Positions 48,601 to 59,119 of a stretch of 64,000 nucleotides of DNA are shown here, in pieces (the first letter of the stretch is position 1; each line of letters begins with the position of its first letter). Below the pieces are notes generated by a model. That model was not told where the DNA came from, searched no databases, and saw only the letters and a list, made by a program, of their open reading frames with translations. A program made the translations under genes and the position numbers. The DNA is from Neolentinus lepideus HHB14362 ss-1 (Eukaryota; Basidiomycota; Agaricomycetes; Gloeophyllales; Gloeophyllaceae): positions 128,611-192,610 of the forward strand of contig KV425582.1 of NCBI GenBank assembly GCA_001632425.1, given 5' to 3'.

Positions 48601-50981
48601 AATGAGGTGCTCGCACTTGCGCCGAGTGACAGGAGTCAGCTCGGTAAGAACCACATCAGCCAGGAGGTCCAGGCCCTCCAGAACAGTCGCCAGCGGGCCT
48701 TCGAGGGAGCCAGAGGATTCGAAAGCAGTTTCGACGGAAGCCGTCCAAGCTACTTGCACAGCCAGCGTTACGAGCTGTGCGGGATACTGTTCCATCCAAG
48801 TCCTGAATTGGTCCATAGGTAGCTGGCTGCCATTGCCATAGAATGATTGCAGATCGGCAACCGCTTCGCATAGCAGCTGTGCGAGAGTCACTCGCATTTC
48901 GGACTCGATCTTAGCCAACCAGTCGTTGATCTTGGGGAAGTCCTTGAGTAAAATGGGTGTCTTGAACTGGATCTCCTCTCCTTCACGGGATGCCATGCCT
49001 TGAATCTCCGTCAGTTCCTCGTCGAGCATCACCGTTGAGACGCCAGCGAACATCTTTTTGAGATGCTTCATGATACGGAGGATATCCTTACTGTTACCGA
49101 TGATCTCCAGCAAATCCTCGTCGCCGACGAAGTAGAACCGAGGGAATGAAGAACGCTCCCGCTCCAGGTACTCTCCCAAGGCCTTCTGGATCTTGTTCAA
49201 GAGATCCGCCAAACGCTCTAAGCTTTTCTGGACACCCTGGATATTCATCACGTCCACAACAAACGGCGATTTGTACACTTTCTTCATGACAGCCAAGAAT
49301 TCGGTATTGATATTCTGGAAACGAGCAGTTTCGACTGGCAAGAGGTGCTTGATATCTGCGCTGCCAGAGAAGATACCTTCCAAGTACACCCACTGACGCT
49401 GAACGTCAATCCACACATCTGTGACATCATCAGACGAAAGCCTTGGGGGACGGTAGCATTACATACCGAAAAGGACGTGGATACGATTCAGCTTCTCTTC
49501 CCATGAGCTCGCCTGGAACATTCTATAAGTGATTATAATAATCTAAGGCGAAGAAATCCTACCTCCTCCTCAAAGACTGCATAAATCGAGTGTCAGCCAC
49601 GACACATTACCCTAGAGGATGGCCAACTAACCTTTGTAATACGGTGACAGCTTCATGGCAGTCAAAGAGTTGAGATTTTCACTGCATTTGTTGAACAGAT
49701 CGTCCCATCCTCTGTGAGAAGTCGACTAGTGAGTTCCACACCTACACCGGAGAGGTTCACGCGTACCTGATAAGTCGGCACTTGTTCTGGTAATTCACCA
49801 AATCCAACGTGTAGCTGGTCCAAGTCTCCTTTACCTGCCTGATATACTCTTCGAGTGCCATCTAAAGGCTGTCAGACGACAACCTACGAAAACTAACGGC
49901 ATTTCACTTACTTCTCCCTGTGCTTGGATGATGATCTCCTTAATTACCGATTCGTTCCTCTTAAGATCCATGTCGTAAACATTCCCCAAAGTCATCCTGA
50001 ATAACCATCGAGTCGGGAAGTGAAGCACTTAGCACGGAGACTTACAAAGTCAAGCTAGGGGTGCTCGGCATGCGCAGGTTCTTGAACAGTTGCTTCCAAT
50101 GTCTATCCTTCAAGGCCTCGGACTTCAGCTCCGAAATGATAGTATTGGATTTGAGTAAGCCGCGCAGAATGTCTTGCACGTATTCAAAAGCAGCATACTG
50201 TCGCATCCGCGTCGGCATGTCCTTCGTCGAAGAGAGGAGGCCGTCGATCTGCTGGCGTAGCTTTCTGGGCTGTACGGTAGCCCATGACAGCTCTCTCAGT
50301 TCACCAATCTGACTCCAGATACCTGACAAGGCTGTCCATACGGCCTTCAAGTCTTTCAGCTCCTCGAACACGGGCTCGAGGCGTGTATGCCGCGTAAGTT
50401 CAAGGTCCAACGCCTCTTTGGCCTTGCAGACGAGATCGTATTCTTCTTGTGCTCTATTCAGCCGTCCTTCGAAGATGTTGATCGTGTTTAATGCAGTGTC
50501 GGCACGCATGTTGCCTTGAACAGGACGGGACTGCTCCCACTCCTGTATAACATCGTTTATCTTGTTCTCTACGATCTTGTCCTCAGCGGTAATCTTCAAC
50601 TGCAAACCCGCTATAGATGGTCGCCGCATACAATGGTCAGTTGAGACTCCCTCAACGACAAGTTGCACACGCACCAAGCTGCTCCTGTATGGAATCATTC
50701 TTTCTCTTCAATATCTCATTGAACGCGCTCCACTCTCCGGTTAGTTGGTCGCTGTACAGCCAGTCATCCGGAAACTGATAACGGAATCTCTCCAGCGTCT
50801 TTTCTCCACTGGAACAGAGTTCAATCATGGGCCCCCATGTCTTGGTCTTGCGTTTAAGGTCTTGGACGAATGTGATGAAAGTGACTGCCGCTGCGGTCGA
50901 TGAGTTGGATGGCGCCAGGACCTATAATACATTCAGTCAGACGAGACAAAATCAGGCAGAAGACGGAAGACGCGCCTCCAT
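39642..50981 (-). CDS. dhc2: Cytoplasmic dynein heavy chain, motor half (linker to C-terminus)
   Basis: Minus-end microtubule motor needed for nuclear and vesicle transport. Read on the minus strand, the similarity begins with [20 protein letters not shown] and [18 protein letters not shown], then the linker. AAA1 has P-loop [10 protein letters not shown] (about 48300) and Walker [13 protein letters not shown]2 has GSSGSGKT (about 47230). AAA3 has GPPGSGKT (about 46060) with [11 protein letters not shown]4 has GVSGSGK (about 45035) with FIMDESNVL. The coiled-coil stalk and microtubule-binding domain lie at about 44190-43250, followed by AAA5, AAA6 and the C-terminal domain, ending at 39642. 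The N-terminal tail of about 1,000 residues is absent, and SmE starts only 210 bp upstream on the other strand. Agaricomycetes are reported to encode tail and motor as two genes (dhc1/dhc2). The start codon is not settled: the first conserved exon begins at 50921, and ATG 50981 is only a candidate. Confidence 0.93.
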
Positions 50982-51190
50982 AGTGCCGTGCAGGAGGGAG
51001 CCTGGAAGTGAGGAGGACGCGTTTCGATGGACTACACTTTTGGGAGTTCTCGGCAAGCGCCGATTACACCTGCTATTCAAGCTCTTCATCTACAACTCAA
51101 AACACCGCCGGTTCAAGGCCTTCAGTATCTTCACTCATCTAGATTCCTGTTGTTCATTTCGTGTCTCTTCCCATATAATATCTGCCCATC
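50982..51190. promoter_or_regulatory. Divergent promoter dynein motor gene / SmE
   Basis: About 210 bases separate the candidate dynein start from the SmE start codon. The interval is too short to hold the missing dynein tail, which supports a real gene split. No factor site was recognised. Confidence 0.55.
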
Positions 51191-51809
51191 ATGTCTGGTC
51201 GCCAACAGCGTGTGCTGGTCCAACCCATCGTAAGTTCTTTGTGTATGCAAACATCTCAGGTCTTTTGTTCATGACGGTATTAGAATGTTATCTTCAAAAA
51301 CCTCCAACAGGTGCGCGTGCTAATATTGGTTGGATACTCCGAGCTAACTTCACTCGCAGCGAACAAAAGTCGTCATCTGGTTGTACGACAACATCGAAAT
51401 GCGGATCGAAGGCCAGATAATTGTGCGTATTCCAGTTCAAGCCCCTTCGCACACGAGCGTTGAACACGTCTCTGGATTGTTAAGGCTACGTCGTTGTCCT
51501 CGTAATCCTTTCCTGGGGCACTGTTGGATGCAGTTACGCTGACTGCTCGTTCTCCCGCCTTCTTTCCTCTTGATTTATAACCGCAATTACGTTGCATGCA
51601 CTAACATGTCGCGATTAACAGGGATTCGACGAATTCATGAACGTGGTGGTAGATGAGGCAGCGGAGGTTTACGTGAAGGACGCTAAGCCAAGACGGGAGC
51701 TCGGTGCGTTTGCGTCTCGAATTTCATGAAAAGGTCTGCTCATTCCAATCACGCAGGTCGCATTCTCCTAAAGGGCGATAATATCACACTGATACAACAG
51801 GTAGTCTGA
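51191..51809 (+). CDS. SME1: Small nuclear ribonucleoprotein E (SmE)
   Basis: Core Sm-ring protein of U1, U2, U4 and U5 snRNPs. Five exons (51191-51229, 51284-51310, 51360-51422, 51622-51703, 51757-51809) join in frame to 87 aa. The start is MSGRQQRVLVQPI. The Sm1 motif reads VVIWLYDNIEMRIEGQI and GFDEFMNVVVDEA. The Sm2 motif reads RILLKGDNITLIQ. Length and motifs match SmE from other eukaryotes. Two exons are only 27 and 39 bases. It is head-to-head with the dynein motor gene and converges with PEX10. Confidence 0.95.
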
Positions 51810-51921
51810 GGTCCCATGATTTCTGTATTCTTGTAAAATGTTCCAGACCGCGTGGTGACGCAGTCGATGTACAACGTGCTCTCCAATTCCAATGAAATCC
51901 TAGCAGTGGACATGCATAGTG

Positions 51922-53149
51922 TCAAAGATTGTGGATAGGAAGGAGGCGTGACAGTGTTAAGGATTGCCGACATAACGGGCATTCCGGCTACAAGAGCAGA
52001 TGAATCATATTTCGTAGCTCGGGGTGGACATACGTACCTTTTCCCTTCCCCAGCCCACTATACAATCCCAGCAAAACAAGTGTCCGCACTCAGTCGCACA
52101 ACTAGCTGTCCTCTCCTCCAAACATAACGTACAATTCCGGCCCGACCGTAGTTCGGCGGGTATAGCAGCCATATTCAAAACAGTCCTGTCATCCTCTTCC
52201 GCTGGTACAAGCGGTTTCCCATCAGGATCGATAGGCCCCAGCATCGACGAGACCGCGCGATCGTCGATAAACGCTTCAGTTAAAGCGTCTATGGACTGTT
52301 TGCCCTTCGCTTTTGCCAAGGTTTTCGATTCACGGCTCGCGTGAAGGGACGTGATGCCTCGATATAACAGTCGAATTCCAAGGAGTATTCCGAGAAGTGC
52401 GTATGAAGGCGGTCTTGTCCGAGGGTCTTCGGGAATGGATGATATCTGAGGTGTGACTTCAAGACGAGGAGTGGGCACACGGGTGGAGAACGCACATGCC
52501 GAATCCCAAGTAATCGCTTCGAAAGATCATAATACGTCCCTCTCAAGTAGAATATAGCTAGATTGATCTCGGAGATGACCTCAATAACAGTAGGAAGCCT
52601 CCGTAATATGACTGAGAAAATGGATGAACTACCCTGCAATACCGACCCGAAGCGCGCCAGAAGGTACGAGGGTAGGGTGGGTAGTAAGATGAGAGCTGCT
52701 CTGAGCTGAGCGGGAGGCGGTCTGTGAGTGACTGAGGAGTGTTGCCATATCTCCGTGTACTCCTCTCCTAGAGTCTGTACAGCTGGCGTCCGCTCAGCAA
52801 CACTTGCGACTTCGGAAGCAGGAGTGCGTACCTCTTCCGGTGGTCAGTCCATAGTATAGTAGTTTCACGCCCAGCTCAAGTTCCTTGTCCCACCGCGTTA
52901 GCCATCTGGTCCCTGTGCATCGTACAGTCAGGGTCAGAGACTGCAGAATGGACGAGCCCGCTCACCAAGCCATGCCCGCAGAGCATTCTCAGCCTGTTCC
53001 TTCAATGACAGAACATGGAAGAGGTCGCGTTGATTCGCACGAACTACAGAGTGTATTCAGAATACGAAACATAATTGTGAAGGTATAGACGCACTCGTCT
53101 GAGCCTGTTGGGCACTTGGGAAGGAAGGAATTCGAAGTGATGATGACAT
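51922..53149 (-). CDS. PEX10: Peroxisomal RING E3 ligase Pex10
   Basis: Peroxisomal membrane ubiquitin ligase that, with Pex2 and Pex12, ubiquitinates the import receptor Pex5. The start at 53149 gives [18 protein letters not shown]; the next exon gives [18 protein letters not shown] and NALRAWLG. A second gives [20 protein letters not shown] and GLTTGR. The membrane region [11 protein letters not shown] to [20 protein letters not shown] follows. The C-terminal RING is C3HC4: [32 protein letters not shown], then after an intron [10 protein letters not shown], ending LLPIHNL at 51922. About 350 aa. It converges with SmE (112 bases apart) and diverges from MGR2. Confidence 0.93.
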
Positions 53150-53241
53150 GGAATTCGAAAGCGCGACCTTAAGCTTGAATTCGATCGAACACGCTAAAGT
53201 CACTCTGGTATCTTTTCACAACTACTACTTAACCACCGACC
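53150..53241. promoter_or_regulatory. 92-bp bidirectional promoter PEX10 / MGR2
   Basis: Shortest divergent spacer in the window. GAATTCGA occurs at 53151-53158 and 53177-53184, with a third copy at 53128-53135 inside PEX10 exon 1, spaced about 23-26 bases. Regulation by a shared element is possible but not shown. Confidence 0.5.
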
Positions 53242-53813
53242 ATGGCGTACCCGGCGCGTCCACAGGAGCCCTCAGTGTGGCAGAAAAGTAAGTTACTTTT
53301 CAAAGAAAGTACAGGAGAGCCTGATCATAGCGGTCTTGTGCAGTGAAGTGTGTTTCTGATTGACTGGGACATGTCTGTCATTGGAATCTGAGCGTTTCTG
53401 CAGGATGGGTGCGATGATGGGTGCGGGTGTCGGTCTTACTATTGGTTTCATATTCGGGTCATATAGCATTATCAGGTGCGTCAGCAATTTTCTTCACAAT
53501 GCGATTTTCTAATGAACTTGGGGCAGGGGAGGCTCAGGCCCGAGAGGCTTCATTGTCACTCTGTCGCAATACATGCTCAGTAGCGCAGCTACCTTCTCCT
53601 TCTTCTTGGCCATCGGTTCGGTGCTTATATACGTCTCTGTCTCTGCAGGACTGCTCTCACTAGGATTACCCACAGGTTATTCGGAATGACTCTATCCTGC
53701 CGCCTCGCATGGAGGCTGCTCGTCTACAGCTTCTTTCTCCCGCTATACGGTCAAGAGAAGAAGGAGCAGCTCTGATCAAAGCCAGATGGGAAACGGAAAA
53801 GAGGCAACACTAG
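53242..53813 (+). CDS. MGR2: Mgr2/ROMO1-like mitochondrial inner-membrane protein
   Basis: Mgr2 is a subunit of the TIM23 presequence translocase; animal ROMO1 belongs to the same family. Exons 53404-53475, 53527-53620 and 53675-53813 join in frame and give MGAMMGAGVGLTIGFIFGSY, RGGSGPRGFIVTLSQYMLSS and TFSFFLAIGSVIRNDSILPP, the family's two membrane helices. A C-terminal extension ends at the TAG at 53813. The expected first exon (53242-53287, MAYPARPQEPSVWQK) precedes a good GTAAGT donor. Its phase is off by one base against exon 2, so the true 5' splice or start is unresolved. Confidence 0.8.
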
Positions 53814-54891
53814 GGTATTGCTCAGCTAGCTCTGCTGAGTAGTACTCGGGAAGGAGGTGACGCTAGGTGTCATATTGGTGTGTTCCTGCGAGCTGCACAC
53901 GTGTGTATTGTGCATTGTGTCTTCGCCCGTCACGTTGGAGTTCAGAGCAGGAATCAAAACATTAGCATGCACATGCTGTCCGAAGCTACAAGTGTCCATG
54001 AATTCCCTGAGATAAGTGATGCAGTCGCTAATATCGCCACTAGAAGCCCTCAAGAGAGCTCATAATCTGGTGCGAGTATCCCCTGCTGGATCCTTGGCTG
54101 GCTTGGCCTCCTTTTCGACATTGCTCAGCCCAAGATTTTTCCATTCGTCTCTTTCCATGAGACCTCTTTCAACGAGGCGTCAGACTGTTTAGCCCTAACG
54201 GACAGTATTATGGGACGCACTTGTTCATTCTGCACTCCAAATATGCCTTGTTTAGGTGTCGGCAAGGTGTGGAACTGTTGGAGTTATTCCGCAAGCAGGT
54301 CACATACGCCATCATCTGATCTTTGCATTCTCCTGCGACGGATTGTACATGTTAGAAACCATTGACCCTTGGTACTGCTCATCTCCTACACAGACCGTAG
54401 TGGTCTAACGGAAAAGAACCACGATCCGGTGGTGTCACCTGGAAGCCAGTTGAGATGGAAGGTGGTCGTCCGAAAGACATGGTCGAGAGAGAATTTGGAA
54501 TTGTCTTTGGACCAGAGTCGCGCTCGCTCGGGGAACGATCGGCAGTAGCCGGGCTACGGGAGTTTCGTAGCCCATACGTAGCCCTGCGCCGCGTGTGCAA
54601 AACGGGACAATATTGTGGCTGAGAACCTTCGCCACAACGTTACTGCTCAGTAGGTCATGTGATCACTCCGCGCCTCTATGTAAGGCTACGGGATAGGCTA
54701 CGTAGCCGGGCCGTGAGCGGGCGGCACTCAGAGGTGGCGCGGCATTATGATGCCGAGCCCGTTTTGAGTGGCTTTGGGCCGTTTCGGTTTATCGGTGGCT
54801 GGAACTGATCCTTGCAATTCGGAATTGCGATTCGGAATTCGCAAGTTGCCAGGGTTCTGGTTTATATATTCTACGAGTCAGATGCAACCTC
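53814..54891. other. Intergenic region with a palindromic repeat cluster
   Basis: No gene was recognised. The stretch 54545-54715 carries six copies of the heptamer GGCTACG or its complement CGTAGCC (see repeat entry). Confidence 0.45.
54545..54715. repeat. GGCTACG/CGTAGCC palindromic cluster
   Basis: Copies occur near 54552, 54566, 54577, 54684, 54696 and 54701, in both orientations, some abutting to form short palindromes such as GGCTACGTAGCC. The two groups are about 110 bases apart and inverted with respect to each other, as the ends of a small inverted-repeat element would be. Target-site duplications were not established. Confidence 0.5.
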
Positions 54892-55914
54892 CTAAGCTTT
54901 TCTCTTGCCCTTCTTCGACCGGCTTGGACTCGGTTCCTCCGACTGGTCGCTTGACCTCTCCTCGTCCTGCGTTGATGGCCCTGGCGCGTTCTCTTCTAGT
55001 CCGGACGGATTGAAATCTGGCGTCACCCCTCCAACAGTCTTGCTCTTCAATACAATGATCTCCTTCAGCCATCCGTTCTCCCGCCTCAATTCTGCGGCTT
55101 CCCGTTCTAGCTCCTCTGCTCTACCCGCTAAGTCTGCTACCGATCTCTCCAGGTTCAGGACCTTTTGCTTTTTCTTGATCCTAAAGCGGGCTACTACTAC
55201 TCAATACGCCGAAGATCTACGGCAGCACAAGGAAGAAGCTTACCGGAAGCTGCCGTATTCCTGCGCCTCTTGTCCTCTGCTATCGCTTGCCTTTCTGCCT
55301 CCGTCAGATCTCGAGTGTCTTGAGGCGAGTTGCTTCTGCCTGACGAAGGCGCTGGAGAAGACCTTTGTTCCGAGGTCGAGGCTCCCGGAGTGTCTGTTGG
55401 ATATACAGCTTGCTGGCCGAAGTTGTGAGACGAAGGGACGATAGGGGAATGAGGATGATATCCCTGAGTCGTGTTTCCCCACTGTCCAGTCGTTGGAGGC
55501 ATTTGGAGCCACGAAAGACCGATGAGTGAGTCGAGATTGGGTGGTGGCGGAGGCATTTGCATCTGAGAGATCTGCCCTGCGCCTTGTAGATGTGGATATG
55601 TGGCTTCCAAGGTGCGCAGTGCTCTTGTGAATTGTTCGTAGGCATCTTGCGGGCTGATAGGTTGTCCGGGTGCCGGCACCGTTGGACCAAACGCCTGCGC
55701 CAGTGGTGGTAACGATGGCACACTCTGGTTATAATGCTGTTGGTCGGAACGTCAGTGGTTGGAGGGTACGGTGTATTCATCCCATATTTACCGCCGTCAT
55801 TTGAGCGGGGACTGATGCAGCTGATGCAGACCTCCGCCGTGCTTGCGATCGCTTCCGGTTTGCGTTGCTTCTGCTAGTCCCCTCACCCTGGTTATTGTTT
55901 GGTTCCTGGTCCAT
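54892..55914 (-). CDS. bZIP transcription factor, Cys3/MetR-like
   Basis: DNA-binding regulator. Family members of this basic-region type control sulfur or amino-acid metabolism in other fungi; the role here is not known. The preferred start at 55914 gives MDQEPNNNQGEGTSRSN; a longer start MQKASMRDPESF at 56007 is also possible. An intron joins PAQMTA to HYNQSVPSLPPLAQ. The middle is Pro/Ser/Gln-rich. The bZIP at the C-terminus reads EDKRRRNTAAS, after an intron ARFRIKKKQKVLNLERSVA, then a leucine zipper (ELEREAAELRRENGWLKEII). The acidic/basic end DEERSSDQSEEPSPSRSKKG precedes the TAG at 54892. About 320 aa. Confidence 0.85.
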
Positions 55915-56007
55915 GGTGAAGGAGAAGGTTAGACTCTGCCAGAAATCCGAGTCTAATTGCGCCGCAGAGTCGAAAGATTCAGGGTCCCGCATTGATGCCT
56001 TCTGCAT

Positions 56008-57188
56008 CCTCGGTAACGGCGAAGAAGCGCGTTTCTCCTAAAACGTACGAGTAGCGTAACTTGGCTGTTGACCCCCATGTTGGGATATGTCCTGTCAAGG
56101 CGAGGATGGCGTAGATAACAATAATTCGCAATAGGATAGACAGATGGCGAGCGTTAGCGCAACTGTGGCGACACTCGTGACCGCCACAATGCAGCGCTTT
56201 TGCCTTTGTTTTTCACATACTATGCAATACGTTGGCAGCTCATTGGTAATTATTACTCTAGGCTTTCAGTATGAGCGTCAGTCTGTCAAAGTAAGAGTGT
56301 GTATGGGAGAGTCTCGAAATTGCAGAATTGCAAACACCTTAACTGCCACCACTCGCGTTCTTCTTGATGGTCATTCGGACATTTGCCGACCTCAGTTCTG
56401 GATATGCGAGTGAAACTTCCTGGCTTTGTATTGTGTGCATCAGCAGCATGCATGATGTCGAGCTCGGGTGAATTGTGGCTCTAGGACCTTCCATCAGCCA
56501 CAAGTCTCATAAGCATTTTCCTGACATCTGTTTCATTTTACAGACCTAGGAATGCATTAGGTCTCTCTCTGGAAAAGTCGCAATCATAGGTTAAGGGGAT
56601 AGATGGACGAGGCATAATTTTCTCTCCGAGTGGTATGTCGATCTACTGAATCATCAAGGACCATCAAGTTCTTCCCCCACTTTCTCTGGTACCGTATCGG
56701 CAGGGCCTGACGCGCAACACTTCTGCCTGTTCCGCGTAGCAGACGTCAGTGGTATTGGGCTGTGTATCCCCCAACCATTGCTGGTCAAACTGTGGACATC
56801 CTGCCGGGTTTTACATGGTCGTCTCCCGAGCCGGTCGGGAGCCTCTAGAAATGGTCTCCGGTGCAAATCCGATGGGCGTATGGTGGCCTGTCCGGTGCAC
56901 TGGTAGATTCACGCCTCAGGGTAGCGGGAGTGTGTATGATATTACTGGTTTAGGTTCGTTCTCTTCGTTATCCTCTGCGTGCGCAAGCAGTTGCAGGCAT
57001 CAGAGAGCGCCCCCACTACTGTACACCGGGGATATTACGCCACGTGGTGGCGCCCCGCGAGAGGTCATGCGCTCGCCGATCTAATCCGTATTAGCGCGAC
57101 CGGCAGTCTGTCATGGGACGCAGCGAATCCTCCCGGACTTAAAAGACCTTTTATCATTAGAATTTCAAAGATGTAAACCGACCCACTC
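56008..57188. other. Intergenic region, nothing recognised
   Basis: Open frames are short and without conserved features on either strand. The left end should contain the bZIP promoter, the right end the reductase promoter. Confidence 0.4.
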
Positions 57189-58756
57189 ATGCCTCACGTC
57201 CACAACGGCGCGAAAGTACTGGTCACTGGTGAGTCTGATCTGACATCGAGGTGTTAACTCTGACGTTCGTGTAGGAGCAACCGGATTCATTGGTTCATGG
57301 GTCGTGCGGTATCTCCTCGAACGGGATTACGTCGTGTGCGCCGCCGTAAGGAGCTCGAGAAAGGGGGAGTATTTGAGGAGGCTTTACGAGAGTCATGGTG
57401 ATCAGTTTGACTATGTAGTTGTCCCAGATGCGAGCACGGTGCGCCTACTTTGATGTCAAGCCCATTGATATCGTTGATGTCTGAATTGTCTGGCTGCATA
57501 TAGCCCGGGGCATTCGACCATGTTCTGGAAGGCATTGACGCCGTGGAGCACCACGCAGCTCCTATCACCGATGATCCAGACGGTGGGTATTTACCGTGCG
57601 ATGTCGGGCACTTAGACTGAATTCAAGACAGATTTTGTAGACGCCGCTATCAGTGGCACAACATCTCTTTTAGAAAGTATATTAAGATATGGGTAAGTTG
57701 CCGTCACAACATTCTATCAGGCTGGCAGCATCAATAGTATCACATTCCATAGACGCTCCGTGAAGCGTGTAATCGTAACTTCTTCTGGTGCGGCCCTAGT
57801 TGAACCCAAGGAACCCGGCTACGTCTACACCGAAGTTGGTCATGATCTGACATCTTGGTTTCACGGAACTCTGACTCTATTTGGTCAATAGGCCGACTGG
57901 GGAGACTACTCCGTGAGAGAAGTCCAGTTGAAAGGCGTAAGAGCCGACACGGTGCAGAAGTATAGAGCTTCGAAGACCCTTGCTGAGAGAGCTGCTTGGG
58001 ACTTTGTTCACGCGCACAAAGATAAGATAACCTGGGATCTAGTTACTGTACTCCCTACTATAGTAGGTGATTCTCTGTCTGGTTTTAGTTGGATTGACGC
58101 AATACTTCCTCGTTAGGTTTATGGCGTGCGTGTTGGGAGATTGTATTGCTACGGCGGAACACTAATGGAAACAAACTCTCTAGCCTATTATACATCAGGT
58201 ATGACTATATCCATCCGTCCTGGACATCTGGGGTCTAATGTACATCCAACAGACGGAATCAATACAAGATGTAAACTATTCAAATCAACTGTTGTATAAC
58301 TCTATTCTACACGAACGATCGCCAGGTGATGTTGGTGGCAATTGGGTGGACGTGCGGGACGTAGCGGAGATTCACGTCGACTTGCTGGAGAAGCGGAGTG
58401 CTGGAGGTCAAAGGTACATAGTCTCTGCAGGTAAGGAATCGTGTGTGTCTCAATGTTAAGTTTCAACTGACTGATGTCGTAAGGCGTCCATTCGTGGCAA
58501 GAACTCTGTAAGTTCATGCTAATTTAGTATTATGCATTTCTCATCAGTCATCTGACGCATGATAGATGATCTACTGAATGCGTCGGTTCCGCCTATTGGA
58601 GGCATCCCTCGAGGTCAGCCTGAAAGTTACAGCCGAGGGCGACCACCATATGTCTTTTCTTCGCAGAAAGTAATCAAGCTGCTTGGCTTCAGGTTCAGAG
58701 CCTTGGGTGAATCCGCGCGCGACGCAATTACATCAATACGGGAGCGGGGCCTATGA
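57189..58756 (+). CDS. NAD(P)-dependent reductase (GRE2/dihydroflavonol reductase-like)
   Basis: Extended short-chain dehydrogenase that reduces aldehydes or ketones with NADPH; the substrate is unknown. The start at 57189 gives MPHVHNGAKVLVT; after a short intron GATGFIGSWVVRYLLERDY completes the TGxxGxxG nucleotide-binding motif. Then come GIDAVEHHAAPITDD, VKRVIVTSSGAALV, and the catalytic Tyr-Lys in KYRASKTLAERAAW. Two very small exons follow: 58117-58125 (GTT TAT GGC, VYG) and 58184-58198 (PIIHQ). Together they make the conserved VYGPIIH segment. Next come NWVDVRDVAEIHVDLLE, YIVSAGVHSWQEL, and a C-terminus ending at the TGA at 58756. About 345 aa in at least eight exons. It lies near two UstYa-like genes, so it could belong to a biosynthetic cluster. 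Confidence 0.88.
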
Positions 58757-59119
58757 TTATAGATAATGCTGGGGCGGTATGCTCATGCTGTGTCTATCGC
58801 AACGTCACCGCTGTGCAATTCTTTCCAGCATAATGATTCATATAAATGTGCTGCGTGGACAATCCTTGTGACATGTTTGTTCATCCTAGTTGTGACAGTC
58901 CACAGGACATTACAGCCTAAAGGTGAACGTTTTGCTGTCTGTCCATTGCACGTGAGCAATAGTATATAGCTCTACGTTGACTCGTAGGAACAATGATTCC
59001 ACATGATGCGTGCGTTGCCCTCAGCCCTTGTACAACATTACATATACATCTTAGTCGGAGCATAAGGCTGCACCGAATACGCTCGGTATAGCCCCACAGC
59101 GGCTCGGTCTCATGATTCG
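58757..59119. other. Convergent 3' intergenic region
   Basis: Between the reductase (+) and the polytopic membrane protein (-). No gene or site was recognised. Confidence 0.4.

Noticed and set aside
54380..54460. Possible tRNA-like stretch (GTAGTGGTCTAACGG...)
   Set aside because: No complete cloverleaf with an anticodon stem and T-loop could be drawn.
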